Positions 8,460 to 18,036 of a stretch of DNA of 64,000 nucleotides are shown piece by piece (the first letter of the stretch is position 1; the number at the start of each line of letters is the position of its first letter). The DNA lies in assembly GCA_036522515.1 (NCBI GenBank), contig DATDFQ010000019.1, positions 100,035 to 164,034 of the forward strand, given 5' to 3'. The translations under genes were made by a program, and so were the position numbers. The stretch comes from Bacteroidota bacterium (lineage in GTDB: Bacteria > Bacteroidota > Ignavibacteria > UBA10030 > SZUA-254). The notes beneath the pieces are model-generated. The model ran no database searches, had not been told where the DNA came from, and saw only the letters and a program-made list of their open reading frames with translations.

Positions 8460-10028
8460 TCACTCCCATTCGATGGTCGAGGGGGGTTTCGAACTGATAT
8501 CGTAGACGATCCGGTTCACCCCCCTGACTTCGTTCACAATCCGGCTGGAAGCCCGCGCAAGGAGATCGTGAGGAAGCGGAGCCCATCCGGCAGTCATCCC
8601 GTCCTGGCTCGTCACCGCCCGGAGGGCCACGACACGCTCATAGGTGCGCTGGTCGCCCATCACGCCGACCGTCTGTACCGGCAGGAGCACTGCGAAGGCC
8701 TGCCAGAGGGTATCATAGAGCCCCGAGAGCCGCACTTCGTCCACAAAGATCTTGTCGGCGGCCCGTAGGATTTCCAAATCTTCCGGCGTCACCTCCCCGA
8801 TGATCCTCACCGCCAGCCCGGGACCGGGGAACGGATGCCGTCCGATCAATTCAGAGGGAAGTCCCAGTTCCCTCCCCACCGCCCGAACCTCATCCTTGAA
8901 CAACTCGCGGAACGGCTCAATCAAACCGAGGTTCATCTTTGCGGGGAGGCCTCCGACATTGTGGTGCGTCTTGATCGTGTGGGAGGGCCCGCGGAAGGAA
9001 GTGGACTCGATGACGTCGGGGTAGAGCGTGCCCTGGCCCAGAAAGCCGACATCTCCGATCGTGCGCGCCTCCTGCTCGAAGACCTCGATAAACGTCTTTC
9101 CGATGATCTTCCGTTTCTGTTCGGGGTCGGTGACTCCCTTCAACTCCCCGAGAAATCTCTCTGTCGCGTCCACGTAGTCGAGACGGAAATGGTAGCTGTC
9201 ACGGTAGACCTTGAGGACCAGCTCGCTCTCTCCCGCCCTCATGAGGCCGTTGTCGATATGAATGCAATAGAGCCGGTCCCCGATCGCCCGGTGAAGCAGG
9301 ACGGCAAGGACGGAGGAATCGACCCCTCCGCTCAGCGCGCAAATCACGTTGCGATCCCCCGTCGCCGCCCGGATATCCCGGATTGATTCTTCTATGATCG
9401 AGCCCGGGTTCCACCCGCCGGAACAGCCGCAAATCCCGAAGACGAAATTCCGGATGATTTCCCTCCCCTTGACGGTGTGCTCGACCTCCGGATGGAACTG
9501 CACTCCATAGATCTTCCGCTCGCTGTTTCCGATCGCGCAGATGGGGGAACCGTTCGAATGGGCGAGGCATTCAAACCCCGGAGGCATCTTCACGAGGTGA
9601 TCTGCGTGGCTCATCCAGACCCGGGTCGCGGGGGGACCCCCTTTTCCATTTTGTTCGTTCGGGATCCCCTCGAAGAGCTCTCCCGGCCTGTCGATCACAA
9701 GTTCAGCGGCTCCAAACTCCCTTCGCGCGGCAGGATCCACCTGCCCTCCGAGATTCTGCGCGATCACCTGGAGACCGTAGCAAATCCCGAGGACGGGGAT
9801 GCCGAGCTCGAACAACCCCGGCGCCGGATGGGGCGCGTCATCCGCGTAGACGCTGGAGGGGCCGCCGGAGAGGATGATGCCTTTCGGGTGCATGCTGCGG
9901 ATTTTCTCTTCGGAAAGATCGAACGGTTGAAGTTCCGAATAGACTCCGAGTTCCCGGACCCGCCGCGCGATGAGCTGCGAGTACTGGGCACCAAAATCGA
10001 GGACGAGTATGATCTCCGGGTGGCGCAT
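8460..10028 (-). CDS. guaA: GMP synthase (glutamine-hydrolysing)
   Basis: Converts XMP to GMP with ATP and glutamine, the last step of guanine nucleotide synthesis, in the cytoplasm. The 522-residue protein has an N-terminal class I glutamine amidotransferase domain ([16 protein letters not shown]; nucleophile Cys83 in [18 protein letters not shown]). It continues with an ATP pyrophosphatase domain ([16 protein letters not shown]) and a C-terminal dimerisation domain ([14 protein letters not shown], ending KPPSTIEWE). The frame runs on to a GTG at 10076, but that adds 16 non-homologous residues. TATACT at 10052-10047 would start transcription near 10040, so ATG 10028 is chosen. Confidence 0.97.
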   Translation of the reverse strand: MRHPEIILVLDFGAQYSQLIARRVRELGVYSELQPFDLSEEKIRSMHPKGIILSGGPSSVYADDAPHPAPGLFELGIPVLGICYGLQVIAQNLGGQVDPAARREFGAAELVIDRPGELFEGIPNEQNGKGGPPATRVWMSHADHLVKMPPGFECLAHSNGSPICAIGNSERKIYGVQFHPEVEHTVKGREIIRNFVFGICGCSGGWNPGSIIEESIRDIRAATGDRNVICALSGGVDSSVLAVLLHRAIGDRLYCIHIDNGLMRAGESELVLKVYRDSYHFRLDYVDATERFLGELKGVTDPEQKRKIIGKTFIEVFEQEARTIGDVGFLGQGTLYPDVIESTSFRGPSHTIKTHHNVGGLPAKMNLGLIEPFRELFKDEVRAVGRELGLPSELIGRHPFPGPGLAVRIIGEVTPEDLEILRAADKIFVDEVRLSGLYDTLWQAFAVLLPVQTVGVMGDQRTYERVVALRAVTSQDGMTAGWAPLPHDLLARASSRIVNEVRGVNRIVYDISSKPPSTIEWE

Positions 10029-10081
10029 TGCGTTGAAAGTAGTCTCAGTATACGGAAAACACCGGCGAGTTTCCACCGCGG

Positions 10082-10296
10082 CCTAAAGCCTGCGCCTACC
10101 GGTCCCAACGGGGTTGCGGCGCAGAGCGCCGCGGTATGCGTTCCCACGCAGAGCGTGGGAACGAGGAACAAAACCGAACAAACGCAGGCTAAAGCCTGCG
10201 GCTACCGGTCCCGGCCGGGTTGCGGCGCAGAGCGCCGCGGGATGCGTTCCCACGCGGAGCGTGGGAACGAGGATAGGCGCGCGACCATCAGGTCGC
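10082..10296. repeat. Dense array of family A palindromic repeats
   Basis: The 259-base gap between guaA and the MFS gene is almost entirely repeat. GGCTAAAGCCTGCG-type stems occur at about 10083 and 10188. Two longer units each combine GCGGCGCAGAGCGCCGC with a GTTCCCACG...CGTGGGAAC stem (about 10116-10164 and 10221-10271). A variant GCGACCATCAGGTCGC closes the array at 10281-10296 and encodes the end of the MFS protein. Successive units are near-identical, which suggests local duplication. Confidence 0.85.
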
Positions 10297-11469
10297 AGGA
10301 TCATCCCATGCGAGCCGGCGGGCAGAAATCAATCCGATGACTGGACCCGCCGCAAGAAATGAATACAGGTACTCCGCCGGCACCGATGATGAAAGGTACG
10401 AGAGAAGTTCGATGCTGACGATCGTGATCGAAAAACCGATCGAGGTTACGATCGTGAGCGCGGACCCGGTCAGGCCCTCGGGCGCATGCCTCGCGACAAG
10501 GGCGGAGAATTGGGGGGAGTCTCCGACGACCGTCATCCCCCAGAGAAGCATGAGCGCGAGAAACCATCCTTCCGCCAGCCCGAAGAAGAAGGAAGAGAAA
10601 AGGCAGCACGCCGCTGAGACGGAGAGCTGAACCCATGCCACCTTCGCGCTCCCCCACCGGGCCGAGAGGAATCCGCCGGCGGCGCACCCGATACTCCCGG
10701 CCGCGATGACTGCGAACGACCAGAATGAGGCGTTGATGCCTGTTCCTCCAGTCCGGTATGCCGCAAGCACCAGAGGCAGAAAAGCGTAGAACGCATAAAG
10801 CTCCCACATGTGGCCGAAGTACCCGAACGCCGACGAACGGAGCTTCTTCGATCGAAATATCACGCGCAGGGATCCCGGGTCGAATCTGGCTCCCCGGGTA
10901 TCGTAGGGCCCGTCCCGGACCAGCACCTCCATCAGGATTCCCCCCATGGCAGCCGCCGCCGATACGGAGACGAGCACGATTTGCCACGGGATCGTCCCGC
11001 CGCTACTCCGGATCAAATGGGGGAACGACGTCCCGAGCACGAGCGCGCCGACGAGCAGGCCGAGCGCGTTGCCCAGCCCCTCGCGGTACCACCCGGCGGC
11101 GATCTTCATACCCACCGGGTAAATGCCGGCAAGAGCGACGCCGGTGAGAAAGCGCAAGAGGATGACAGAAGGAAGCCCGCCCGGCGAAAAGAGAAGGGCA
11201 AGATTGAAAAGCGCGCCGGAAAAGGAGCAGATGCTGAAGAGAGTCCTGGGCGAGACCCGGTCGGGGAGGGAGGCAAGCGAAAAGAAAAATGTGCCGATGA
11301 TAAAACCGAACTGCAGGGCGGAGGTCGTGACGCCAAGGAGGTCGCCGCCGATCCCCAGGTGCCGCTGGAGGTCCGGCAGGACCGCATTGCTCGCAAACCA
11401 GAGTGACGTCCCGAAGAATTGGGAGAGAACGAGAACGGGGAGAATCCGCCTGGGCCGGGCCGGACTCAA
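10288..11469 (-). CDS. MFS transporter
   Basis: A 393-residue inner membrane permease of the major facilitator superfamily with about twelve hydrophobic segments. They begin with [16 protein letters not shown]; the family-typical basic loop is [12 protein letters not shown], and [20 protein letters not shown] follows. The substrate is not predictable. The start is taken as TTG 11469, whose TTGA overlaps the gcvP stop codon by four bases with GGAG just upstream; starts further upstream would lie inside gcvP with no membrane character. It is thus coupled to gcvP and may move glycine, a one-carbon compound or something unrelated. The last residues and stop codon are encoded by a family A repeat. 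Confidence 0.88.
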   Translation of the reverse strand: MSPARPRRILPVLVLSQFFGTSLWFASNAVLPDLQRHLGIGGDLLGVTTSALQFGFIIGTFFFSLASLPDRVSPRTLFSICSFSGALFNLALLFSPGGLPSVILLRFLTGVALAGIYPVGMKIAAGWYREGLGNALGLLVGALVLGTSFPHLIRSSGGTIPWQIVLVSVSAAAAMGGILMEVLVRDGPYDTRGARFDPGSLRVIFRSKKLRSSAFGYFGHMWELYAFYAFLPLVLAAYRTGGTGINASFWSFAVIAAGSIGCAAGGFLSARWGSAKVAWVQLSVSAACCLFSSFFFGLAEGWFLALMLLWGMTVVGDSPQFSALVARHAPEGLTGSALTIVTSIGFSITIVSIELLSYLSSSVPAEYLYSFLAAGPVIGLISARRLAWDDPAT

Positions 11470-14351
11470 TGCTCCACTTCGATGTACTCTTCCACCGGAG
11501 GACAGGTGCAGACAAGGTGGCGGTCTCCGTACGCGCTGTTCACCCTGCCGACCGCCGGCCAGAACTTTCTCTGCCGGGTCCAGGGCGCCGGGAATGCCGC
11601 CCGTTCGCGCGAATAGGGATGCTTCCAATCATCCGCCGCGATCATCCCCGCCGTATGGGGCGCGTTCTTGAGCAGGTTGTCGATCTTGTCGGCACTCCCC
11701 CGCTCGATCTCCTCAATCTCGCGGCGGATATCGATCAACGCCTCGCAGTACCGGTCGAGCTCCCCCTTGTCTTCGCTCTCCGTCGGCTCGATCATCAGCG
11801 TCCCCGCCACCGGGAACGAGACGGTGGGGGCGTGAAATCCGTAATCCATCAAGCGCTTCGCGATGTCCTCCGCCTCGACGCCGGCGGTCGCCTTGAGCTG
11901 GCGCGCGTCGAGGATGAATTCGTGGGCCACCGTCCCCGCGCCGCCGCGGTAGAGGATCGGATAATGGTCCTGCAGGCGCTTCGCCATATAGTTCGCGTTC
12001 AGGATGGCGATGGAGGTCGCCTCGGTCAACCCCTCTGCGCCCATCATCGCGATGTACGCCCAGGAGATCACCAGGATTCCCGCGCTTCCCCACGGAGCGG
12101 CCGAAACCGGCCCGATCGCGCGCGCTCCCCCGACTTCAACGACGGGATGCGACGGAAGAAAGGGCGCGAGTTTTTCCACGACGCCGATCGGCCCCATGCC
12201 CGGGCCGCCCCCGCCGTGCGGGATGCAAAAAGTCTTGTGAAGATTGAGGTGGCAGACGTCGGCTCCGAGTTCCGCCGGACGGCAGAGGCCCACCTGCGCG
12301 TTCAGGTTCGCGCCGTCCATGTAAACCATGCCGCCGTTCTTGTGAACGATGTCGCAAATCTCCCTGATCCCCTCTTCGAACACCCCGTGTGTCGAAGGAT
12401 ATGTCACCATCAGGGCGCCGAGGTCGGCTTTGTGATCGGCGGCTTTCTGTTTCAGATCTTCGATGTCGATGGTCCCGTCCTCCCGCGATTGGACGACGAT
12501 CACCCGCATGCCGGCCATCACCGCGCTCGCAGGGTTGGTGCCGTGGGCGGAAGCGGGGATCAGGCAGACGTTGCGTCCCCCCTCTCCGCGGGACTCGTGA
12601 TACGCCCGGATCACCAGGAGGCCGGTGTACTCCCCCTGGGCGCCCGAATTCGGTTGGAGGGAGATTGCGGGGAAACCGGTCATCTCACCGAGCTGGGCTT
12701 CCAGCCGGCTGAAGAGTTCCAGATACCCCGCGGTCTGGTCCATAGGCGCGAAGGGGTGAAGCGCGCTGAACTCCGGCCAGGTGACCGGGAGCAGCTCGGT
12801 CGTTGCGTTCAGCTTCATCGTGCAGGACCCGAGCGGGATCATGCTCGTCGTCAGGGAAAGGTCCTTCTGTTCAAGCGACCGGATGTAACGGAGGACCTGC
12901 GTCTCCGAATGATGGACATGAAACACCGGGTGGGTCAGGAATTCCGACTCTCTCCGCAGGGCTCCCTCGTATTCGGGCGCCGTACGTTTGAAAAGTTCTC
13001 CGGCGTCAACCGTACCCCTCCTGTTGTGGGAGAAAACCTCGAGGAGTGTTTCCACTTCCGCCGCCGAAGAGCGTTCGTCGAGCGAGATCCCGAACGACCG
13101 GTCGTCGTACCAACGGATGTTGATCTTCTCCGAGTGAAGCGCCGCTTCGAGGTAGTGCATCAGGCTCTCGTCTGCTTCGCCACTGATGGTATCGAAGAAA
13201 TCGTCATGCTTGAGCGTGTAACCGAGGCGTTTCAACCCTTCGGAGAGGCTCTTTGTCAGATGATGGATCCTGCGGGCGATCCCCCGAAGGCCGGCGGGGC
13301 CGTGGTAAACCGCGTACATGCCCGCCATGACCGCGAGAAGAACCTGTGCCGTGCAGATATTGGAGGTCGCCTTTTCCCGGCGGATGTGCTGTTCGCGCGT
13401 TTGGAGCGCCATCCGAAGCGCCGGCATTCCGAGGGAGTCTACCGAGACGCCGATCAGCCGGCCGGGTGTCAGCCGCTTGAACTCGTCTTTCGTCGCGAAG
13501 AACGCCGCGTGCGGGCCGCCAAAGCCGAGCGGGACGCCGAAGCGCTGTGTGTTCCCGACGGCAGCGTCGGCCCCAAATTCGCCCGGGGGGGTGATAAGGG
13601 CGAGGCTCAGAAGATCGGCAGCCGCCACCACGTGCGCCCCGGAGCGGTGGGCGCGCTCACAAAACGGCCGGTAGTCGTAGACCGCGCCGTCTGTCGCCGG
13701 GTACTGCACGAGGGCGCCGAACACCGAGTCTGAAAATTCGAACGTATTGAAATCGCCCACGACGACCGTGATTCCCAGCGGACGCGCCCGGGTCCGGATC
13801 ACCCCGATCGTCTGAGGATGGCAGGAATCGGATACGAAGAAGGTCCCTCCCGTCGAGAGGCCCTTGAACGCATGAAACATCCTCATCGCCTCCGCCGCGG
13901 CGGTCGCCTCATCGAGCAGTGAGGCGTTGGCGATCGGAAGCCCTGTAAGATCGGAGACGACGGTCTGAAAATTCAGGAGGGCTTCCAGACGTCCCTGCGC
14001 AATTTCCGACTGGTAGGGAGTGTAGGCCGTGTACCAGCCCGGATTCTCGAGAATGTTTCTCCGAATGACAGTGGGAGTGACCGTGTCGGAATACCCCATC
14101 CCGATGAGCGACCGGTAGATCTTGTTCATCGATGCGATTTCCGTGAGCTCGGCCAGGATTTGTTCCTCGGAACGGGCGGGGTCGAGCCGGAGCGGCGATC
14201 GGGTTCGGATCTGGGACGGGACAGCGCTCTTAATGAATTCTTCGAGCGAAGAGAATCCGATCTCTTCGATCATCAGCCGGATTTCTTCAGCCGAGGGCCC
14301 GATGTGGCGCCCTGCAAACGGGCGGCCGAGAGAGAGTTGAGTGCGATTCAT
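11466..14351 (-). CDS. gcvP: Glycine dehydrogenase (decarboxylating), P protein
   Basis: The PLP-dependent P protein of the glycine cleavage system takes CO2 from glycine and passes the aminomethyl group to lipoyl-GcvH. At 961 residues it is the undivided (homodimeric) form, with the N-terminal half ([42 protein letters not shown], in part) and the C-terminal half. The latter carries the PLP lysine in [16 protein letters not shown] (Lys706). It lies 18 bases downstream of gcvH and overlaps the MFS gene. The aminomethyltransferase gcvT and the lipoamide dehydrogenase lpd are not in the window, so they must lie elsewhere if the system is complete. Confidence 0.97.
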   Translation of the reverse strand: MNRTQLSLGRPFAGRHIGPSAEEIRLMIEEIGFSSLEEFIKSAVPSQIRTRSPLRLDPARSEEQILAELTEIASMNKIYRSLIGMGYSDTVTPTVIRRNILENPGWYTAYTPYQSEIAQGRLEALLNFQTVVSDLTGLPIANASLLDEATAAAEAMRMFHAFKGLSTGGTFFVSDSCHPQTIGVIRTRARPLGITVVVGDFNTFEFSDSVFGALVQYPATDGAVYDYRPFCERAHRSGAHVVAAADLLSLALITPPGEFGADAAVGNTQRFGVPLGFGGPHAAFFATKDEFKRLTPGRLIGVSVDSLGMPALRMALQTREQHIRREKATSNICTAQVLLAVMAGMYAVYHGPAGLRGIARRIHHLTKSLSEGLKRLGYTLKHDDFFDTISGEADESLMHYLEAALHSEKINIRWYDDRSFGISLDERSSAAEVETLLEVFSHNRRGTVDAGELFKRTAPEYEGALRRESEFLTHPVFHVHHSETQVLRYIRSLEQKDLSLTTSMIPLGSCTMKLNATTELLPVTWPEFSALHPFAPMDQTAGYLELFSRLEAQLGEMTGFPAISLQPNSGAQGEYTGLLVIRAYHESRGEGGRNVCLIPASAHGTNPASAVMAGMRVIVVQSREDGTIDIEDLKQKAADHKADLGALMVTYPSTHGVFEEGIREICDIVHKNGGMVYMDGANLNAQVGLCRPAELGADVCHLNLHKTFCIPHGGGGPGMGPIGVVEKLAPFLPSHPVVEVGGARAIGPVSAAPWGSAGILVISWAYIAMMGAEGLTEATSIAILNANYMAKRLQDHYPILYRGGAGTVAHEFILDARQLKATAGVEAEDIAKRLMDYGFHAPTVSFPVAGTLMIEPTESEDKGELDRYCEALIDIRREIEEIERGSADKIDNLLKNAPHTAGMIAADDWKHPYSRERAAFPAPWTRQRKFWPAVGRVNSAYGDRHLVCTCPPVEEYIEVEH

Positions 14352-14369
14352 GGAAAAACGGGGGCGGGA

Positions 14370-14750
14370 TTACTTGCCGATCAACGCGCGGTACTCTCCG
14401 GACCCGAGCAACTTGTCGACATCACCCTTCACTGCGATCCGGACCTTCATGATCCAGCCGCCGTCGTACGGATCCTTGTTGATCAGCTCGGGTGATTTTT
14501 CGAGCTCGGCGTTCACCTCCTCGACCTCTCCGGAGACGGGGGCGAACAGGTCGGAGACCGCCTTGACCGCCTCGATCGTTCCGAAGCTTTCCCCCTGCTT
14601 CAACTTCCTCCCTTTGGCGGGAAGCTCGACGAACACGATATCTCCCAACTCACCCTGAGCGTAGTCGGTGATCCCGACGGTTCCGATGCCGTTGTCGAGA
14701 CGGATCCATTCATGATCTTTGGTGTACTTCAATTGCTCGGGAAATGTCAT
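14370..14750 (-). CDS. gcvH: Glycine cleavage system H protein
   Basis: Small lipoyl carrier that shuttles the aminomethyl intermediate between the P, T and L proteins. The 126-residue protein has the normal length and fold markers: KYTKDHEWIRL at the N-terminus, GITDYAQGELGDIVFVELP, and the lipoylation site Lys63 in GTIEAVKAVSDL. The C-terminal NKDPYDGGWIMKV is typical. The open frame extends 128 codons upstream into accC, but ATG 14750 begins the family homology. It sits between accC and gcvP in one minus-strand cluster with gaps of 44 and 18 bases, so it is probably co-transcribed with them. Confidence 0.96.
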   Translation of the reverse strand: MTFPEQLKYTKDHEWIRLDNGIGTVGITDYAQGELGDIVFVELPAKGRKLKQGESFGTIEAVKAVSDLFAPVSGEVEEVNAELEKSPELINKDPYDGGWIMKVRIAVKGDVDKLLGSGEYRALIGK

Positions 14751-14794
14751 TGCATGTTCTCGTGGTTGGTGGTCGTCAGTGCTACTCGTCCGGG

Positions 14795-16135
14795 CTAGTC
14801 GCGGTAGTAGTGCTGCTCCAGGAACCCGGTGTCGTAATTGCCGCTCTTGAACACCTCGTTTTTCATGACGCGCCGGTGGAACGGGATCGTGGTGTGGATC
14901 CCCTCGACGGTGAACTCCTCCAGGGCGCCGGACATTTTCTGAACGGCCTCCGCGCGGGTCGGAGCAAATACGATCAGCTTTGCGATCAGCGAATCGTAGA
15001 ACGGGGGGACATGGTACCCGGCGTAGCAATGGGTATCGACCCTGACGCCGTAGCCTCCGGGCAGGTGGAAGCTCTTCAGCTCCCCGGGGGACGGCCGGAA
15101 CTCGTGGTCGGGATCCTCGGCGTTGATCCTGCATTCCATCGCGTGCCCGCGGGGCTTGAACTCTTTCTTGCGGATCCTCTCCCCGGCCGCAACCTGCAAC
15201 TGGAGGCGGATCAGGTCGAAACCGGTCACCAGCTCCGTCACGGGGTGTTCCACCTGGATCCTGGTGTTCATTTCCATGAAATAGAAATTCCGGTCGTGAT
15301 CGAGAAGAAATTCGATCGTTCCCGCGCCCTCGTACTTCACGCTCTTCGCCCCTTTAACGGCGGCCGCGCCCATCCTCTCCCTCAGATCAGGGTCGACGAC
15401 CGGAGAGGGCGATTCCTCGACCAGCTTCTGGTGCCGCCTCTGGATCGTGCAATCGCGTTCGTTCAGGTGGACGACGTTGCCGAACCGGTCGCCGAACACC
15501 TGGATCTCGATGTGCCTCGGGTTTTCCACAAACTTCTCGATGTAGAGATCGGCGTTTCCGAACGAGGAGCCGGCCTCCGTGCTCGCCATCTGGAACGCTT
15601 TTTCAAACTCCACGGGATCGCGGGCGATGCGGAGCCCCTTCCCTCCGCCCCCGGCGGAGGCCTTGATCATCACCGGAAATCCGACCGCGGTCGCGACCTC
15701 GAGCCCCTCTTTCAACTCCTTCACGACCCCCTCGCTGCCGGGGATGACGGGGACTCCGGCCTTGCGCATCGTCTCTTTGGCAAGCGACTTGTCCCCCATC
15801 GCGGTGATCGCGTCCGGCGAGGGTCCGATAAACTTCAACCCGGACGACTCACAGATCTCGGCGAACTGCGAATTCTCCGCGAGGAATCCGTAGCCGGGAT
15901 GGATCGCGTCCGCGTTGGTGATTTCTGCGGCGGAAATGATGCGGGGGATGTGGAGGTAACTCTCCCTGCTGGGAGGCGGGCCGATGCAGACTGCCTCGTC
16001 GGCGAACTTCACGTGGAGCGAGAGACGGTCGGCCTCGGAATACACGGCAACGGTTTTGACGCCGAGTTCGCGGCACACCCTGATGACCCGGAGCGCAATC
16101 TCGCCCCTGTTGGCTATGAGGACTTTATTGAACAC
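14795..16135 (-). CDS. accC: Acetyl-CoA carboxylase, biotin carboxylase subunit
   Basis: Carboxylates the biotin on AccB using bicarbonate and ATP, the first half-reaction of malonyl-CoA synthesis. The 446-residue protein is full length and begins [18 protein letters not shown]. The ATP-grasp region includes [14 protein letters not shown], the substrate loop has [13 protein letters not shown], and [13 protein letters not shown] follows. It lies 62 bases downstream of accB in the common efp-accB-accC order. The carboxyltransferase genes accA and accD are not in the window. Confidence 0.97.
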   Translation of the reverse strand: MFNKVLIANRGEIALRVIRVCRELGVKTVAVYSEADRLSLHVKFADEAVCIGPPPSRESYLHIPRIISAAEITNADAIHPGYGFLAENSQFAEICESSGLKFIGPSPDAITAMGDKSLAKETMRKAGVPVIPGSEGVVKELKEGLEVATAVGFPVMIKASAGGGGKGLRIARDPVEFEKAFQMASTEAGSSFGNADLYIEKFVENPRHIEIQVFGDRFGNVVHLNERDCTIQRRHQKLVEESPSPVVDPDLRERMGAAAVKGAKSVKYEGAGTIEFLLDHDRNFYFMEMNTRIQVEHPVTELVTGFDLIRLQLQVAAGERIRKKEFKPRGHAMECRINAEDPDHEFRPSPGELKSFHLPGGYGVRVDTHCYAGYHVPPFYDSLIAKLIVFAPTRAEAVQKMSGALEEFTVEGIHTTIPFHRRVMKNEVFKSGNYDTGFLEQHYYRD

Positions 16136-16197
16136 GAGGCACCGGTCCTACGGACGAGTGGTCCGCTCCGGACGGAGCGAGGCGGGGAGAGGGGTTC

Positions 16198-16659
16198 TCA
16201 CGCGGGTTCGAGCAGGAAGAGGGGTTGGTTGTACTCGACTGCCTGCCCGTTCTCCACAAGGATCTTGACGATCCGCCCGGACACGTCCGATTCGATCTCG
16301 TTCATAAGCTTCATGGCTTCGATGATGCAGAGCACGGTCTTCGGCTGCACGATACCGCCGACCTCGACGTAGGGATCGGCGTCGGGGGCCGGAGCCCGGT
16401 AAAAGGTTCCTACGATGGGTGACCGTATCTGATGGTGGGTTTCCTCCGCCCTGGCGGCCGGGGCGGGGGCTTCCGCGCCGGCGTGCCCGTCGAGGGCAGG
16501 GGCCGCGATCGCGGCGGCCGGCAGCGCTGCCGGAGGCGCCGAATTGTTATGGGAATTCTTCGCTACTCGTATCCGGAGCCCCTCCTCCTCAACTTCGATC
16601 TCATCCACGCTGCTTCGCTCGACGATACGGACCAATCTTTTCAAAAGGGCCAAGTCCAT
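16198..16659 (-). CDS. accB: Biotin carboxyl carrier protein of acetyl-CoA carboxylase
   Basis: Carries the biotin that swings between AccC and the carboxyltransferase. The 153-residue protein has an N-terminal helical part ([23 protein letters not shown]), a flexible Ala/Pro-rich linker (about residues 38-72) and a biotinyl domain. The domain starts [14 protein letters not shown] and carries the biotin lysine Lys117 in the canonical EAMKLMNEI. Length and layout are those of type II AccB. Located between efp and accC on the same strand. Confidence 0.96.
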   Translation of the reverse strand: MDLALLKRLVRIVERSSVDEIEVEEEGLRIRVAKNSHNNSAPPAALPAAAIAAPALDGHAGAEAPAPAARAEETHHQIRSPIVGTFYRAPAPDADPYVEVGGIVQPKTVLCIIEAMKLMNEIESDVSGRIVKILVENGQAVEYNQPLFLLEPA

Positions 16660-16749
16660 TGCGTCACCGGTGGAAAATGATGGACAAGCGGATCCTGCGG
16701 TTGTGAACTGATGGAGTGGAGATATCCCTGTCGGAAGCCGGCCGGAAAC

Positions 16750-17316
16750 TCAGTCGGCCTTGACGCGTTCGATGTAGTTGCCCGACCGTGTGTCGACTTT
16801 GATCTTGTCTCCTTCGTTAATGAAGAGGGGGACATTGACAGTCGCGCCGGTCTCAACTTTCGCGGGTTTCTGGGCTCCCGTTGCCGTGTCGCCGCGTACA
16901 CCCGGAGGAGTCTCGAGCACCTTCAATTCGACGGTGATCGGGATTTCAAGAGAAATCACTTCACTCCCGTTGAACATGATATCGACGCTTTCGCCTTCCT
17001 TGAGAAAGCGAGCTCCTTCACCCACGGTTTCATCCGGAACGCTGATCTGGTCGTATGTCTCCTTATCCATGAAGACAAGGCCGGACCCGTCGTGATAGAG
17101 GTACTGGAACTCCTTCGTGTCGATCCGGACCGCATCGACCGCTTCTCCGGCGCGGAACCGCGTTTCGATCACCTTTCCGGATTTCAGGCTCTTGAGCTTC
17201 GCACGCACGAAGGCACGCCAGTTGCCGGGATTCACATGTTGGAACTCGACTACCGTCCACAAGTTTCCATCCATGCGAATCGCCATGCCCGGCCGAAAAT
17301 CCGTCGTCGTAGCCAT
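16750..17316 (-). CDS. efp: Elongation factor P
   Basis: Binds between the ribosomal P and E sites and rescues ribosomes stalled at polyproline. The 188-residue protein has all three beta-barrel domains (DFRPGMAIRMDG at the start, SGLVFMDKETYDQI in domain II, VNVPLFINEGDKIKVDTR and GNYIERVK in domain III). The tip loop is unusual. Where most EF-Ps have PGKG or PGR, this one has NPGNWRAF, so an asparagine (Asn32) replaces the lysine or arginine that is modified in E. coli, Bacillus or Pseudomonas. ATG 17316 has AGGAGA upstream, and a strong promoter precedes the efp-accB-accC cluster. Confidence 0.97.
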   Translation of the reverse strand: MATTTDFRPGMAIRMDGNLWTVVEFQHVNPGNWRAFVRAKLKSLKSGKVIETRFRAGEAVDAVRIDTKEFQYLYHDGSGLVFMDKETYDQISVPDETVGEGARFLKEGESVDIMFNGSEVISLEIPITVELKVLETPPGVRGDTATGAQKPAKVETGATVNVPLFINEGDKIKVDTRSGNYIERVKAD

Positions 17317-17366
17317 ACATCTCCTGGTGGTGAAATAGGAACCTGAAATCGCTGAGGAACCGTGAA

Positions 17367-17395
17367 AAGATACGAAGAAGACGGCTGAAAGTCAA
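17367..17395 (-). promoter_or_regulatory. Predicted promoter of the efp-accBC cluster
   Basis: Minus strand TTGACT (17395-17390) and TATCTT (17372-17367) with a 17-base spacer. Transcription would begin near 17360, about 44 bases before the efp start. Confidence 0.65.
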
Positions 17396-17411
17396 GGTAA
17401 CGGGGCGTCCG

Positions 17412-17547
17412 GTAGTGCCGCAGTTTCATCTTATCTCGTCATCCCGACATGTTTTAGGTCGGGATCTTTATAAGAGTTGAAAGATGCTGACCAGGAGCAT
17501 GTCAGCATGACGAGGTGGAGGGACGTTTGGCCAAATTGAGACACCAC
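17412..17547. repeat. Family B double-hairpin repeat, copy 1
   Basis: An 80-bp core (17435-17514) has perfect 8-bp terminal inverted repeats CTCGTCAT/ATGACGAG. It holds two internal stems, ATCCCGACATG...AGGTCGGGAT and GATGCTGACC...GTCAGCAT. About 30 bases on each side also match copy 2 (28602-28742) in inverted orientation. A third, more diverged copy is at 51579-51675. No coding content. Confidence 0.85.
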
Positions 17548-17601
17548 CGAGGCCCCGGTAGCGTCGCAGGATTGCATTTCCGGGAGCTTATTGCTACACT
17601 G

Positions 17602-17961
17602 ATGCCCATGCCTCCCAAATTTGTCCTGCCCCTGCTGATCCCGGTCTGCGTCGCAATACTCACCGGCCTCTCCTGTTCCGGCGTGCGCGCACCCGCACGC
17701 GCTGTTCCGGAAGCGAAGATGGTCGATCTCTATGCGCGCATCCTTGTCATCCAGGAAGAGGGGCGAATACGGGGAGCCGACTCGGTGGCGGTGATCGGAA
17801 GAACCGACAGCGTCTGCGCCTCCTACGGGGTGACCCGCGGGCAGATGCAAAGCGAACTGGAGTACTACCGGGCCGACCTGCCCGGCTGGAAGGAGTTCAA
17901 CGAAAAGGTGATCGGGCGCCTGGAGGAACTGCAGCGGGAAGATCGAACCGCACGCAAGTGA
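17602..17961 (+). CDS. DUF4296-like small lipoprotein
   Basis: A 119-residue protein with a signal peptide ending in a lipobox-like LTGLSC. Its body then reads KMVDLYARILVIQEEGRIRG, YGVTRGQMQSELEYYRADL and FNEKVIGRLEEL. This spacing (a helix starting K-M, then YG-x-x-x-x-Q, then YY, then a final helix) fits DUF4296, a family of small Bacteroidota lipoproteins of unknown role. The longest frame begins at 17515 but that part lies in the family B repeat, so ATG 17602 (or 17608) is chosen. Membership is judged by eye. Function unknown. Confidence 0.7.
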   Translation: MPMPPKFVLPLLIPVCVAILTGLSCSGVRAPARAVPEAKMVDLYARILVIQEEGRIRGADSVAVIGRTDSVCASYGVTRGQMQSELEYYRADLPGWKEFNEKVIGRLEELQREDRTARK

Positions 17962-18000
17962 GCAATTTGATGACGGCTGGGTTCGTTGCTTTCCGGAATC

Positions 18001-18026
18001 CCGCAAGCTAAAGCTTGCGGCTACCG
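18001..18026. repeat. Family A hairpin (GCAAGCTAAAGCTTGC)
   Basis: CCGCAAGCTAAAGCTTGCGG followed by CTACCG, a single unit between the convergent lipoprotein gene and the sensor kinase gene. Confidence 0.75.
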
Positions 18027-18036
18027 ATGCCTCGGG

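Noticed and set aside
11403..13733. 776-codon open frame on the plus strand opposite gcvP
   Set aside because: Antisense to the intact gcvP gene with no recognisable motif; a shadow frame.
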